Program-made: the position numbers and the translations under genes
The notes under the pieces: generated by a model
The model's input: the letters and a program-made list of their open reading frames with translations, nothing else
What the model was told of the DNA's origin: nothing
Database searches by the model: none
Shown: in pieces, positions 1 through 8,103 of the stretch
Position numbering within the stretch: position 1 is the stretch's first letter
Layout of the letters: every line of letters begins with the position of its first letter
DNA from: JAWKOK01 sp963848115
Lineage (GTDB): Bacteria > Chloroflexota > Anaerolineae > Caldilineales > Caldilineaceae
Direction of reading: 5' to 3'
Assembly (NCBI GenBank): GCA_963848115.1
Contig: CAWKCP010000028.1
Span: forward strand, 62,001 to 126,000
DNA: 64,000 nt

Positions 1-1113
1 GATGATAGCTTGCTCTTCGCTCTGGAAGAGGGGTCCCGTAGCAGCGAGTTTGTGCAGGTGGACGATAGCTGGCTTCTGTCGGACATGTTGGCCGAGGTTC
101 ATGTGGGTCATCTGAACATCGCTGAGGCCATGATCGAGGTTCAGGATGAACCGTTGTCCAGTCAACAACTGCTCGACGAACTTGACCTTGATACAAATGT
201 CCCCGAACCGATGCGTATCATCAGCATCAACCACGCACTGAGTTTAGACGATCGGTTCGATCCGGTAGACGATGGCGATACGATGCTCTGGTATCTGAAA
301 CGCATGGAGCCGGACGAAGTCATAGACATTCCGGCGCTCCTTCGCTATCGACCTGTCGAGTACAATCGGTCGCTTCTGAGTGTTGAACTATTGCAGCTTG
401 AATGGGAACTGGATGACGAGTGGGGCGAGAGCAGTCTGAGTAGTGAACTGCCTTCGGTTGTACCGAGCACCACCTTCACACTGATCTACCCTCATCGTAG
501 GTATGGCACGATTCCGCTGAGCGGACGCACTCGCAGTTTCTTCCCGGCCAAGGAGTCGGGCAGATCCAGGGTCACACTAGTCGATGGCCGTTGGGGCACA
601 CAGTTTGGCTGCTGGGTAGTGCATGAAGGACGATACGTTGCCGGCTTGGGCAAGTGGATGGAGGATCACGGCATTCCCGTGGGTGCACAGATCACCCTGG
701 AACGCTCGGGATCGGATGGCGATATCATCATCGATTATCGCACCCGTCGCTCCAAGCGGGAATGGGCCCGTATCGGAAACGCTGATATGGACGCAAAGCG
801 TTTCGTCTTCGAAATGAACAAGGTGCCCGTTGCCTGTGAATATGACGAAAACCTGATCGTTGCCGATTCGGATCCCGTCGCAATTGAAACATTGCAGATC
901 TGGTTGGATGCCAACAACATTGACCTGATGCCCATTGTTGAGCAAGTTGTGTCTGAGTTGACCAAACTCAATCCGCAGGGAAGCGTCCACGCTAAGAGCG
1001 TCTATAGCGCAGTGAACATGGTGCGTCGATGTCCGCCCGGGCCGGTCTTCTATGCCCTGATTAGTAATCGTAAGTTCCGTGATGCCGGCGGCGGACTCTT
1101 TTCCATGGCGTAA
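1..1113 (+). CDS. Hypothetical protein, 5' end outside window
   Basis: The frame is open from the first base, so the true start lies upstream; the TTG at 10 has no convincing ribosome binding site and is probably internal. At least 370 residues are visible, acidic overall, with no membrane segment. The first ~60 visible residues are leucine-rich and look helical, followed by a short acidic segment (residues ~75-100) and a more beta-like C-terminal half. I do not recognise the family. A second unknown gene follows 140 bp downstream on the same strand and both run towards the terminator near 1780, so they may be co-transcribed. Confidence 0.6.
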   Translation, partial: DDSLLFALEEGSRSSEFVQVDDSWLLSDMLAEVHVGHLNIAEAMIEVQDEPLSSQQLLDELDLDTNVPEPMRIISINHALSLDDRFDPVDDGDTMLWYLKRMEPDEVIDIPALLRYRPVEYNRSLLSVELLQLEWELDDEWGESSLSSELPSVVPSTTFTLIYPHRRYGTIPLSGRTRSFFPAKESGRSRVTLVDGRWGTQFGCWVVHEGRYVAGLGKWMEDHGIPVGAQITLERSGSDGDIIIDYRTRRSKREWARIGNADMDAKRFVFEMNKVPVACEYDENLIVADSDPVAIETLQIWLDANNIDLMPIVEQVVSELTKLNPQGSVHAKSVYSAVNMVRRCPPGPVFYALISNRKFRDAGGGLFSMA

Positions 1114-1253
1114 TGGATACGTTGTGATCAGAGGATCGCCTATGATTGACGAGTCCACTGCCTGGGCCTTTGCCACAGATTTTCAGTGATGAAAAAGGGA
1201 TGGACGCAGATTTTGCCGACAGATGAGTTACCTATAATGGGAGATTGAGTTTC

Positions 1254-1697
1254 ATGAGTCCACTTGCTGCTAGTAGCAGACTCGCCCGGTTTCGCCCGAC
1301 AACCGATACGAAGTTCCAGATCGATTTCGACTGGTGGGAGAAAAGCGGCAAAAACTTTCGCCTATACCTTCGTGACCAACTGTGTGATGAGTGTCGAGAG
1401 CGATACGCTGATCACACCAACACCGAAGATGTGGATTGGGTTGATCCCGACACAGGTGAAGTGCATCGCACTGACGCCCTGAGAGAATGTCTGCGTACCC
1501 GCTGTGCGAATGATCCCGAGTATATCAATGAGCGTCTGCCAGTCGCATCCGCCTGTTTTCGGATATTCCTGGCAAATAACAACACGCCGATGACACCGCA
1601 AGAGTTGAGTCAATTGATCCTGTGGCGATCGCCGAAGGAGATCTTGCGCACGCTTGGCGGCCGTCAGGTCTATCTTGGATTGAGGCCGGTGCGGTAA
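1254..1697 (+). CDS. Hypothetical protein with conserved-looking cysteines
   Basis: This is a 147-residue protein. The ATG at 1254 is preferred over the in-frame TTG at 1245 because GGGAG at 1239-1243 lies 10 bases upstream of the ATG but only one base from the TTG. A TATAAT at 1233-1238 has no good -35 partner. The sequence has a CDEC motif near residue 43 and further cysteines around residues 80-85 and 102, which could bind metal, but the spacing matches no zinc module I know. The C-terminal part is helical. No signal peptide or membrane helix is seen. Function is unknown; the position suggests partnership with the gene ending at 1113. Confidence 0.6.
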   Translation: MSPLAASSRLARFRPTTDTKFQIDFDWWEKSGKNFRLYLRDQLCDECRERYADHTNTEDVDWVDPDTGEVHRTDALRECLRTRCANDPEYINERLPVASACFRIFLANNNTPMTPQELSQLILWRSPKEILRTLGGRQVYLGLRPVR

Positions 1698-1778
1698 ATC
1701 GGGAGCAGAAGCACCGACTGATTGGCGAGTTACTCAGTTCGTTCGTCGCCCTGATATGCTTCACGACGGTAGAAATGA

Positions 1779-1818
1779 AAGAGGCAACTGCTCAAGCTCG
1801 CAGTTGCCTTTTCTTTTT
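1779..1818 (+). terminator. Rho-independent terminator after the first gene pair
   Basis: A perfect stem, GGCAACTGC paired with GCAGTTGCC around an eight-base loop, is followed by TTTTCTTTTT. It closes the two plus-strand genes ending at 1113 and 1697. Confidence 0.85.
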
Positions 1819-1884
1819 CCACAACAGGCTTTCGCGATGGATGGGAGTCATCATCGTTCCGATGGATCGGATGCCTCCTACAAG

Positions 1885-2232
1885 CTAATGGTTTGCAACC
1901 AAAATCTGCTCCGACAGCGAATACAGTTGCCTGAAACTGGTTACGGAGCGTATCTGCAGCAGGTCGCTCATGCGTCCCTCGGCGGTCTTTCTCGCCATAA
2001 TCTGCTCACTTGACGCAAAAGCATTTTGCAGATCATCCGTCTCCACTTCGTATACCGCCAGGTACTTGCCCTGCGATTCTCCAGGAGCAATGTTTTCATA
2101 GCGTAGCGCTCTGACAATTCCCGGCGTCTCCAAAACATCGGGCAAATGGACTTTGTTGTACCACTCATTGAATTCGTCTTCGCGGGCCTGGTCTGCACAA
2201 CTCGCTTCAACTAGTACGATCCATGTCTCCAT
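1885..2232 (-). CDS. Small dimeric alpha/beta-barrel (EthD/ABM-like) protein
   Basis: This is a 115-residue protein with a strong AGGAGG site seven bases before its ATG. The pattern (METWIVLVEAS, then EFNEWYNKVHLPDVLETPG, then YLAVYEVE) is typical of ferredoxin-like dimeric barrel proteins such as EthD or DUF4286-type families, where the N..YN..H.pd....pG segment forms the ligand pocket. Members bind or degrade small organic molecules, but no substrate can be deduced. It stands alone and converges on the terminator near 1780. No signal peptide is seen, so it is probably cytoplasmic. Confidence 0.65.
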   Translation of the reverse strand: METWIVLVEASCADQAREDEFNEWYNKVHLPDVLETPGIVRALRYENIAPGESQGKYLAVYEVETDDLQNAFASSEQIMARKTAEGRMSDLLQIRSVTSFRQLYSLSEQILVANH

Positions 2233-2382
2233 GACTACCTCCTCCTGACTGAAAGATGTCTCAGATTTTGCACAGAAATTCCATAAATCGTTCTCACCGT
2301 AACATGACGATGGCTACAGAATGGCTACAGATTGTCATGGGAAAGGTTATCTGCCGCGCAGACGCGTTGGAAGAGGCGCTTG

Positions 2383-5038
2383 CTAACGAATCGTCTGCGA
2401 CTCACAGGTCGCGGGGATGAGCGCACACGCTTGATCGGGGACGGGCGGTGGCCGCACACGCAGTGTGCCGATGGTCACTTCCTGGCCGACCGGATTTCCC
2501 TGGTCGTTGACCACCGTGATTCGTTCGCCCGTACTTGGATCATAGAGGCCGACAACCAGGCTCCACGCGCCGCCGTCGACGGACGCATCAAGTTGATTGG
2601 CAGGAACGCTCAACTGTCGCCAGTCGATTAGGAACGGTATCTCGGATGTTTCCAGGCTATCCATCGTCGGGCGCACGAAATACCGCGGCCGGCCATCTGC
2701 CTGGCTGATGTTTTCGCCGTCGCGTCTCAGATGCACGAACGCCGCTAGGTTCGACGGCCATTCTATTCCCTGCCACTGCAACAACACATCGACCGTGGCG
2801 CCGGGCCAGATGGCGTCATCTAGCAAGGATGCCTGCAGCACTAGCCTATTTGCCTCATCAGCCAAGAAGGTTGCCTGCTCTATCTGGTTGCCGTTCTCGT
2901 CCACCATCACAGTCAGGGATTCCTCGGTGGACGCCAACTGTGTCAGCCGATCCCGTTTGCTGCGTTGGACGGCAGTCGCAAGCAGTTCGTCTCCGTCTGC
3001 GCCGATCATTGCGCCTGCTGAAGAAGCCGAGGCCTGCATTGTATCCACCACCACGCCCCATGACTCCGGCAAATAGAGCGGCAGCGAAGTGATGCGGACG
3101 ATCTCTCCCGGCTGCCAGCGCTCGGGTGGATACCAGACCAGCGCCGGCGGCAAAATATCGGTCAGACTGCCGACCGTGTCGCCGGCAGGGGAGCGGACTT
3201 CCAGGTACGGCATGTCCGACGCCGCGTCGAACTCTTCCCCGACATGCCACAGCCCTGTCAGCTTGGTCTGACGCCAGCGCGGCCAGTCGTCGATCTCGAC
3301 GTCGACGAAGATCAGTGGTTGGTCGGCTGACTCGGTGGCTGACCCGGTGGCTGACCCGGTGGCTGAGTCAGCGGATGGTCCAGATGTGCGGACAAATGAA
3401 TAGAACCTGTCTGGGATTTTCTTCTCGGGCGACTCAGTCGAGAGGACCAGGAATCCATCGCCTGCATCGACCACGCCCCAGTTGCCGGCCAACATCTCGT
3501 CTACGCGTCTTTTGAGATCGCCCGGGGCCATGTCTGTGTTGGTGGTCACGTCGAGCAACGCCCATTCCGCGGGCACGGGCGAATCCAGGCCCAACGGAAA
3601 TTGATAGACATACTGTCGGTGACTTAGGTGCGGATGCACGGCGGCCGTGGCAGTCACGGCCACGTCATCCGGAATCAACGCAAGGTAGGTCGCCAGTTGC
3701 TGATGATGCGCTGTGATGGGCGGGCGATCATAGCCTGCGCCCAATGGGCCGCGTCCATGTTGCAGATAGCTCCAGCCCGCCCAGCAAAGAATCCAGCCGG
3801 CCAACGCAACCGTCAACAGGGGGCGAAGAGCCGTGCGTGAGTTGGCGACCATCGCCGCAGCGGCCATGGTGTAATTATTTGCAGCCGGCATCTGCTGGAA
3901 GCTCGCCGATCTCCCCTCCGTGCGTTTGGCCAACCATCGCCATAGGCGACCCAGCCCGTACGCGGCTGCCACAGCGAAATATGGAACCAGCGGTGCGCTG
4001 TAGTGAAAGTCGCCATAGTATTGGGCTGGATACGCGCTCAACAAGTTGGCCAGCAATACGGGCAGCGCCAACAGCAGAATCTCCGGCGCCAACAGTGACA
4101 AGAAGCCGAAGGGCGCCAGCAAACCAATCAGATAATCGACTCGCGCCGGTTCCGTCGCGATCTGCCAGACAAGGCCCGGCTGGGTGAAGAAACTCTTAAA
4201 AATGTCCACCGGCGAGTCGCCCAGCGCGCCATAGCGTTGAAAGTAGCCGCTCTCAGCCACGCCGTAGATATCGGCTGCATAGGCCGGGACGATGATAAAG
4301 GTCGCCACGACGAACCAGGAGAGGGAGAGGATTGTGACGACAGTACCGGCTAGAAAGCCGGAAGATCGAAGATCATAGAACGATGACCGAGAAGCACTCC
4401 GTCGTTTCCGATCTTTGATCTTCGATCTTTGATCTTAGCACCGCCCATAGGCCGAGCCCTGCGGCCAACAATGCCATCTCTTCTTTGACGCTTGCGACCA
4501 GTAGGGCGGCGGCTGTGAACTGCCCCCAGCGTCGCGCGTCGACAGCCCAGAATGCCCAGAGGATCAACGGCACTGCGAGTGGTGCAGCATGAAACTCGGT
4601 CAGTAGGGCGGATTGGAGTTGGGATGTCAGGAGATAGGCAACGGCGAGCGACAGCGCCAGCGGGCGCGTCAGGTTGCGTAGTGGTTCCAAGCGCCAGATT
4701 TGGGACCGTTCCTGTGGCGTCAGTAATTTGTCGAATTGGCGCAATGACAGCTCGTAGAGGATCCATGCGCCAATGGCGACGGCGATTGCCTGTAGCAGCA
4801 AGAGCGCGCGTACATCGTTCCACAGCCAGAAGATGGGGCTGATGAAGACCAGCATCGGCTCGACATGATCGGTCAGGCGTGTAGCAACGAATCCATTGTC
4901 GGTCTGCTCAAGCAAGCGGCCGCGGCTGCTGTTCCAAATCGCCTGGTCGATCTGGCCCAGATCGGCCTTGTGGGTACGCATGCCCGCGTGGATATCCGCA
5001 GCCAATCCGTAGAACGTGACTATATATATAGTGATCAA
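2383..5038 (-). pseudogene. DUF2079 polytopic membrane protein, interrupted
   Basis: Two open segments together make one DUF2079 protein, a family of predicted large membrane proteins resembling glycosyltransferase-C-type enzymes. The upstream segment (5038-4376) encodes the family N-terminus, with the HKADLGQIDQAIWNS motif and several membrane helices up to KEEMALLAAGLGLW. The downstream segment (from ~4345 to 2383) resumes at the next helix, TVVTILSLSWFVV, and continues through the membrane core to a soluble C-terminal half. Between them, where homologues have only a few residues, lies a ~75-bp palindromic repeat that changes frame and adds a TGA at 4373-4375. No normal start codon is found either: the frame runs back to the stop of degT at 5099 with only TTG 5038 as a candidate start. 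A 12-base tandem triplication near 3330-3365 sits in the C-terminal part. It belongs with the sugar genes upstream. Translation as two polypeptides is possible but I think it is a pseudogene. Confidence 0.7.
4361..4436. repeat. Palindromic repeat inserted in the DUF2079 gene
   Basis: Arms of 14 bp (AAGATCGAAGATCA at 4362-4375 and its complement at 4416-4429) flank about 40 bases; further GATCTT units follow on the right. The unit has the look of the genome's intergenic repeats, but here it lies inside a coding sequence. Confidence 0.75.
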
Positions 5039-5098
5039 CAGGAAGAGAAGCAGACGGTAGGGATCCAGCCGCGTCGCGAACCAATGTGCGCATGATGG

Positions 5099-6207
5099 CT
5101 AGGCGAGGCACTTGGCTATGGCCGAGGCCACACGTTCGACATCGTGCGTCGCTAAGCATGGGGTGCATCGGCAGCGAAACAATCTCGCTACCAGATGCTC
5201 AGTTTCGGGAAGCGGCGCGGGCGTTCGGCTACGATCTGGCGATAGGCCGGCATCGGTGGACAGGGGTCGGATAATGGATGCCCGTGCCGATACCAACGAT
5301 CCGAGTTCGGCCATCAGATCATCGCGATTGGCGCTGCGGACAACGTAGAGGTGGTAGACATGTGTTGTGCCGGACACTGACATTGGCTTGTGACCGCATC
5401 GGGCAATAGTCGATCGTATAGCGCTGCCAGTTCCCGGCGTCGGCGATTCCAGTCATCCAGATGCGCAAGCTTCACGCGCAGGATGGCCGCCTGCATTTCG
5501 TCCAGCCGGCTGTTTACGCCTTCTTCCTGTGAGACATACCGAGACTCGGGCGTCCAGCCATATTGGCGCAGACGGCGAATTCGATCCAGCAACGCCTCAT
5601 CATTGCCGATGACGGCGCCGCCGTCTCCGATAGCGCCCAGGTTCTTGGTCGGATAGAAGGAGAAGCAGCCCAGATCGCCCATGGAGCCGACGATCCGACC
5701 GTGATAGCGTGCGCCATGGGCTTGCGCACAATCTTCGATCACGCGTACGCCGGCTTCACGTGCAATCGCCAAAATGCCATCCATGTCAGCCGGTTGGCCG
5801 TAGATATGGACGGGCACGACGGCCTTGGTCCGCGCCGTGACTGCCGCGGCCAAGCCCTCCACAGAGATTGTGTAGTTGACCGGATCGACATCGACCAGCA
5901 CCGGAGTGGCCCCGGTCAGGCGAATGGCCGCCACCGTGGCCACCGCCGTGTGCGACACGGTGATGACCTCGTCGCCCGGCCCGATGTCGCAGGCACGCAG
6001 CGCCAGAAAGAGCGCGTCGGTGCCCGAGTTGACGCCGACGCACCCTGACACGCCGTTGTAGGCGGCGAACTCCTCTTCAAACGCCGAGACTTCACCGCCG
6101 AGGATGTACCAGCCGCTGGCCAACACGCGTTGGACCGCAGCGTCAATCTCGGTCAGCAGCGCGTTGGTTTGGGCTTTGAGGTCTTGCAGTGGAATCGGTG
6201 TGGTCAC
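5099..6207 (-). pseudogene. DegT/DnrJ/EryC1 aminotransferase, frameshifted 3' end
   Basis: The first ~280 residues, from GTG 6207, are a clear DegT-family PLP aminotransferase of the type that makes amino sugars for surface polysaccharide: GVNSGTDALFLALRA (cofactor phosphate binding), VIEDCAQAHGA, and the PLP lysine in YPTKNLGAIGDGGAV near residue 185. After residue ~280 the family sequence jumps frame repeatedly: GTTHVYHLYVV is in a second frame, GIGTGIHYPTPVHR in a third, then LPETEHLV, SLPMHPMLSDA and DVERVASAIAKCLA each need further shifts. At least four indels in 300 bp mean a decayed gene or locally poor sequence. The DUF2079 gene follows directly. The N-terminal part alone would lack the small domain that completes the dimer active site. 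Confidence 0.8.
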
Positions 6208-6250
6208 GGGTCCTCGGGTTTCTGGCGCTATTGGATGATAGGACGCAAAC

Positions 6251-6324
6251 GGGTGGGGACGATCCTTGCGGTCGCCCGATGTGGCCGGCGGTAACGGGCG
6301 ACCACAAGGGTCGCACCCTACGGG
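6251..6324. repeat. Imperfect inverted repeat
   Basis: CTTGCGGTCGCCCG at 6265-6278 pairs imperfectly with CGGGCGACCACAAG at 6295-6308, inside GC-rich sequence ending in a CCCTACGG motif. It lies between the degT start and the end of the MOSC gene and codes for nothing visible. Confidence 0.6.
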
Positions 6325-6333
6325 TTACTACCG

Positions 6334-6873
6334 TCATATCTTTCGGGCCACGTCGCCTGCCTGAATTGTGCCGGCCTGGACGACCCTGGCGTTAATGCCG
6401 CGCAGATGCAGCTCCTTGCCGGGGCCGGTGTTGACGAACTTGACCGCGTCGACGCCGAAACGTTGGGCGAACTTCTTGCAGCCGGTGTGGGGTATCGCGG
6501 TCACCTCGATCACGGAAGAGCCAATGGATAGCCTACTGCCGGTCGGCAGATTGTCGTCGCTGAGGTCGATGTCGATGAAAAGCTGATCGCCTGCGAGCTG
6601 GCGTCGATCCAGGTCGACGGCCACCAGCGCTGCGGCACGCGCATTCATGATGTTGAGCTGGGTGTCCGGATCATCAGCGCCGGCGCGCTCGCACCAGTTG
6701 TCGCCCACGAGCCCAAACTTCGGGTCCAGTTCGCCGGTTGTCAGCACCTCACGCTCATTCGTCTGCGGGCGGCGGACAATCATCACCAGCTCGCCGTTGT
6801 CTTTGGGCGACTGGCGGATGGTCTCCAGCCCGGCTTCCAGCTCTTCGGCAGACAGATGTAATTGATTTGACAT
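6334..6873 (-). CDS. MOSC domain protein
   Basis: This is a 179-residue protein from ATG 6873, chosen because AGAGGAAG lies at the right distance; an in-frame ATG 13 codons earlier has no such site. The MOSC (molybdenum cofactor sulfurase C-terminal) domain is recognised from GDNWCERAG near residue 60, QLNIMNARAAALVA, and the conserved cysteine in GCKKFAQRFGVDAVKF, followed by LRGINARVVQAG near the C-terminus. Free-standing MOSC proteins are thought to bind sulfur through that cysteine and move it to metallo-sulfur cofactors or detoxified substrates. The N-terminal ~35 residues are an added helical segment. It is a single gene between repeats. Confidence 0.85.
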   Translation of the reverse strand: MSNQLHLSAEELEAGLETIRQSPKDNGELVMIVRRPQTNEREVLTTGELDPKFGLVGDNWCERAGADDPDTQLNIMNARAAALVAVDLDRRQLAGDQLFIDIDLSDDNLPTGSRLSIGSSVIEVTAIPHTGCKKFAQRFGVDAVKFVNTGPGKELHLRGINARVVQAGTIQAGDVARKI

Positions 6874-6960
6874 AAGACTTCCTCTTTGTTCGTCCACTTT
6901 GTACCGCGGCATTTGTGCCGCACAAGCCTAGTACAACGTGGCGGAAATGAGCCCACGGTT

Positions 6961-7048
6961 CGTAGGTCCGGCTATCAGCCGGACGACTCCTGGTACCTTT
7001 GGAGCAGTCTGATGGCGAGGCCTGTCACGCTGATAGCGTGACCTACGG
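6961..7048. repeat. Pair of inverted GTAGGTC hairpin units
   Basis: The unit at 6962-6983 (GTAGGTC, then CGGC TATCA GCCG, then GAC) is repeated in the opposite orientation at 7024-7047 with stem ACGC/GCGT in place of CGGC/GCCG. The loop TATCA is unchanged while both strands of the stem have changed together. Confidence 0.75.
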
Positions 7049-7107
7049 TCCATGGGTCTACTGCTAGCCGATGCCAAACCTGACGGCATGAATGCCGCGG
7101 TACATGG

Positions 7108-8100
7108 CTACCAATAGTGCGCTCGATATTTCCTCACATAGTCTATCATGCGTGCCAACCCATCTTCCAATGGCGTCGTGGGCCGCCAACCCAGTGTCTC
7201 TTGGATACGCGCATAGCTTGAGTAGACATCGCCGATGTCGATCTTTTTGCGTGCTTCCGGCCAGGGCACGAGACGCACGCTGCCGCTGCCCGCGAGTTCG
7301 ATGATCAGATGGGTTAACTCAAGCAGGCTGATGGGGCGAAGGCCACCGAGATTGTAGACGTTGCCGTTAACGAGATCGCTGGCGCCCGCACGCAGAAAGG
7401 CATCGACCACATCGTCAACGTAGGTGAGGTCGCGTAATTGTTGCCCGTCGCCGTAGAGCTGGATCTCTTCGCCTTCAACGGCCAGACGTACGAACCAGGC
7501 GATGAAGCCCTGGCGATTATGGGCCATCAACTGGCGCGGGCCGTAGGTGTTGGTCAGCCGCAACGATGTAGTGCGCAGGCTATAGGCATTGTGATAGACA
7601 ATGTGGTAGGACTCGCCGGCCAGTTTGTTGACGCCGTTGACGTCGGTAGGGCGCTGTCGATGCTCTTCGTCCAGCGGCAAGTAGGCCGGCTTGCCGTACT
7701 GTTGTCGCGTGCCGGCATAGACGACTTTGACGTCCGGATTCTCATGGCGACAGGCTTCAAGAATCGAGAGCTGGCTGCGCGCGTTGATGTCCAAGTCGCT
7801 AAAGGGATCATGCATCGAGTCCATGTGGCTGACCTGGCCGGCCAGGTTGAAGATCACATCCTGGCCTTGCACCAGGGCGCGCATGGAATAGGGATCGCGC
7901 ACATCGGCGATGTTGAGCGCCAGCCGATCCTCGTAGCCGTCGATGTTGAAGCGATTGCCGCCGTAGTCGGTGATCAGCGAATCGACCAGCGTCACATGCG
8001 CACCCAGGTCGACCAGCCGCCGCGCCAGGTTGGAGCCGATGAAGCCCAGACCGCCGGTGATGAGGATGGAGCGGTTGGTGTAGATATCGAGGTAGGACAT
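7108..8100 (-). CDS. NAD-dependent sugar epimerase/dehydratase
   Basis: This is a 330-residue extended short-chain dehydrogenase. The N-terminal Rossmann motif is ILITGGLGFIGSNLARRL at residues ~12-29, followed by DVRDP, the FNLAGQVSH segment and the C-terminal nucleotide-sugar region (LYGDGQQLRDLTYVDDVV, then YNLGG). It probably converts a nucleotide-linked sugar, acting with the degT and glycosyltransferase genes nearby in surface glycan synthesis. Oddly, the usual YxxxK catalytic motif reads NGVNK (DVNGVNKLAGE), so the proton-relay tyrosine appears to be asparagine. Its ATG lies three bases after the stop of the NTPase-TPR gene, so the two are co-transcribed. Confidence 0.85.
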   Translation of the reverse strand: MSYLDIYTNRSILITGGLGFIGSNLARRLVDLGAHVTLVDSLITDYGGNRFNIDGYEDRLALNIADVRDPYSMRALVQGQDVIFNLAGQVSHMDSMHDPFSDLDINARSQLSILEACRHENPDVKVVYAGTRQQYGKPAYLPLDEEHRQRPTDVNGVNKLAGESYHIVYHNAYSLRTTSLRLTNTYGPRQLMAHNRQGFIAWFVRLAVEGEEIQLYGDGQQLRDLTYVDDVVDAFLRAGASDLVNGNVYNLGGLRPISLLELTHLIIELAGSGSVRLVPWPEARKKIDIGDVYSSYARIQETLGWRPTTPLEDGLARMIDYVRKYRAHYW

Positions 8101-8103
8101 AGG

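Noticed and set aside
577..1176. 199-codon minus-strand frame over the first gene
   Set aside because: No motifs, and the plus-strand frame has better codon statistics and links to the terminator.
3330..3365. Tandem 12-base triplication in DUF2079 as a regulatory array
   Set aside because: It is in frame and simply encodes a small Ser/Ala/Thr-Gly repeat in the linker of the protein.
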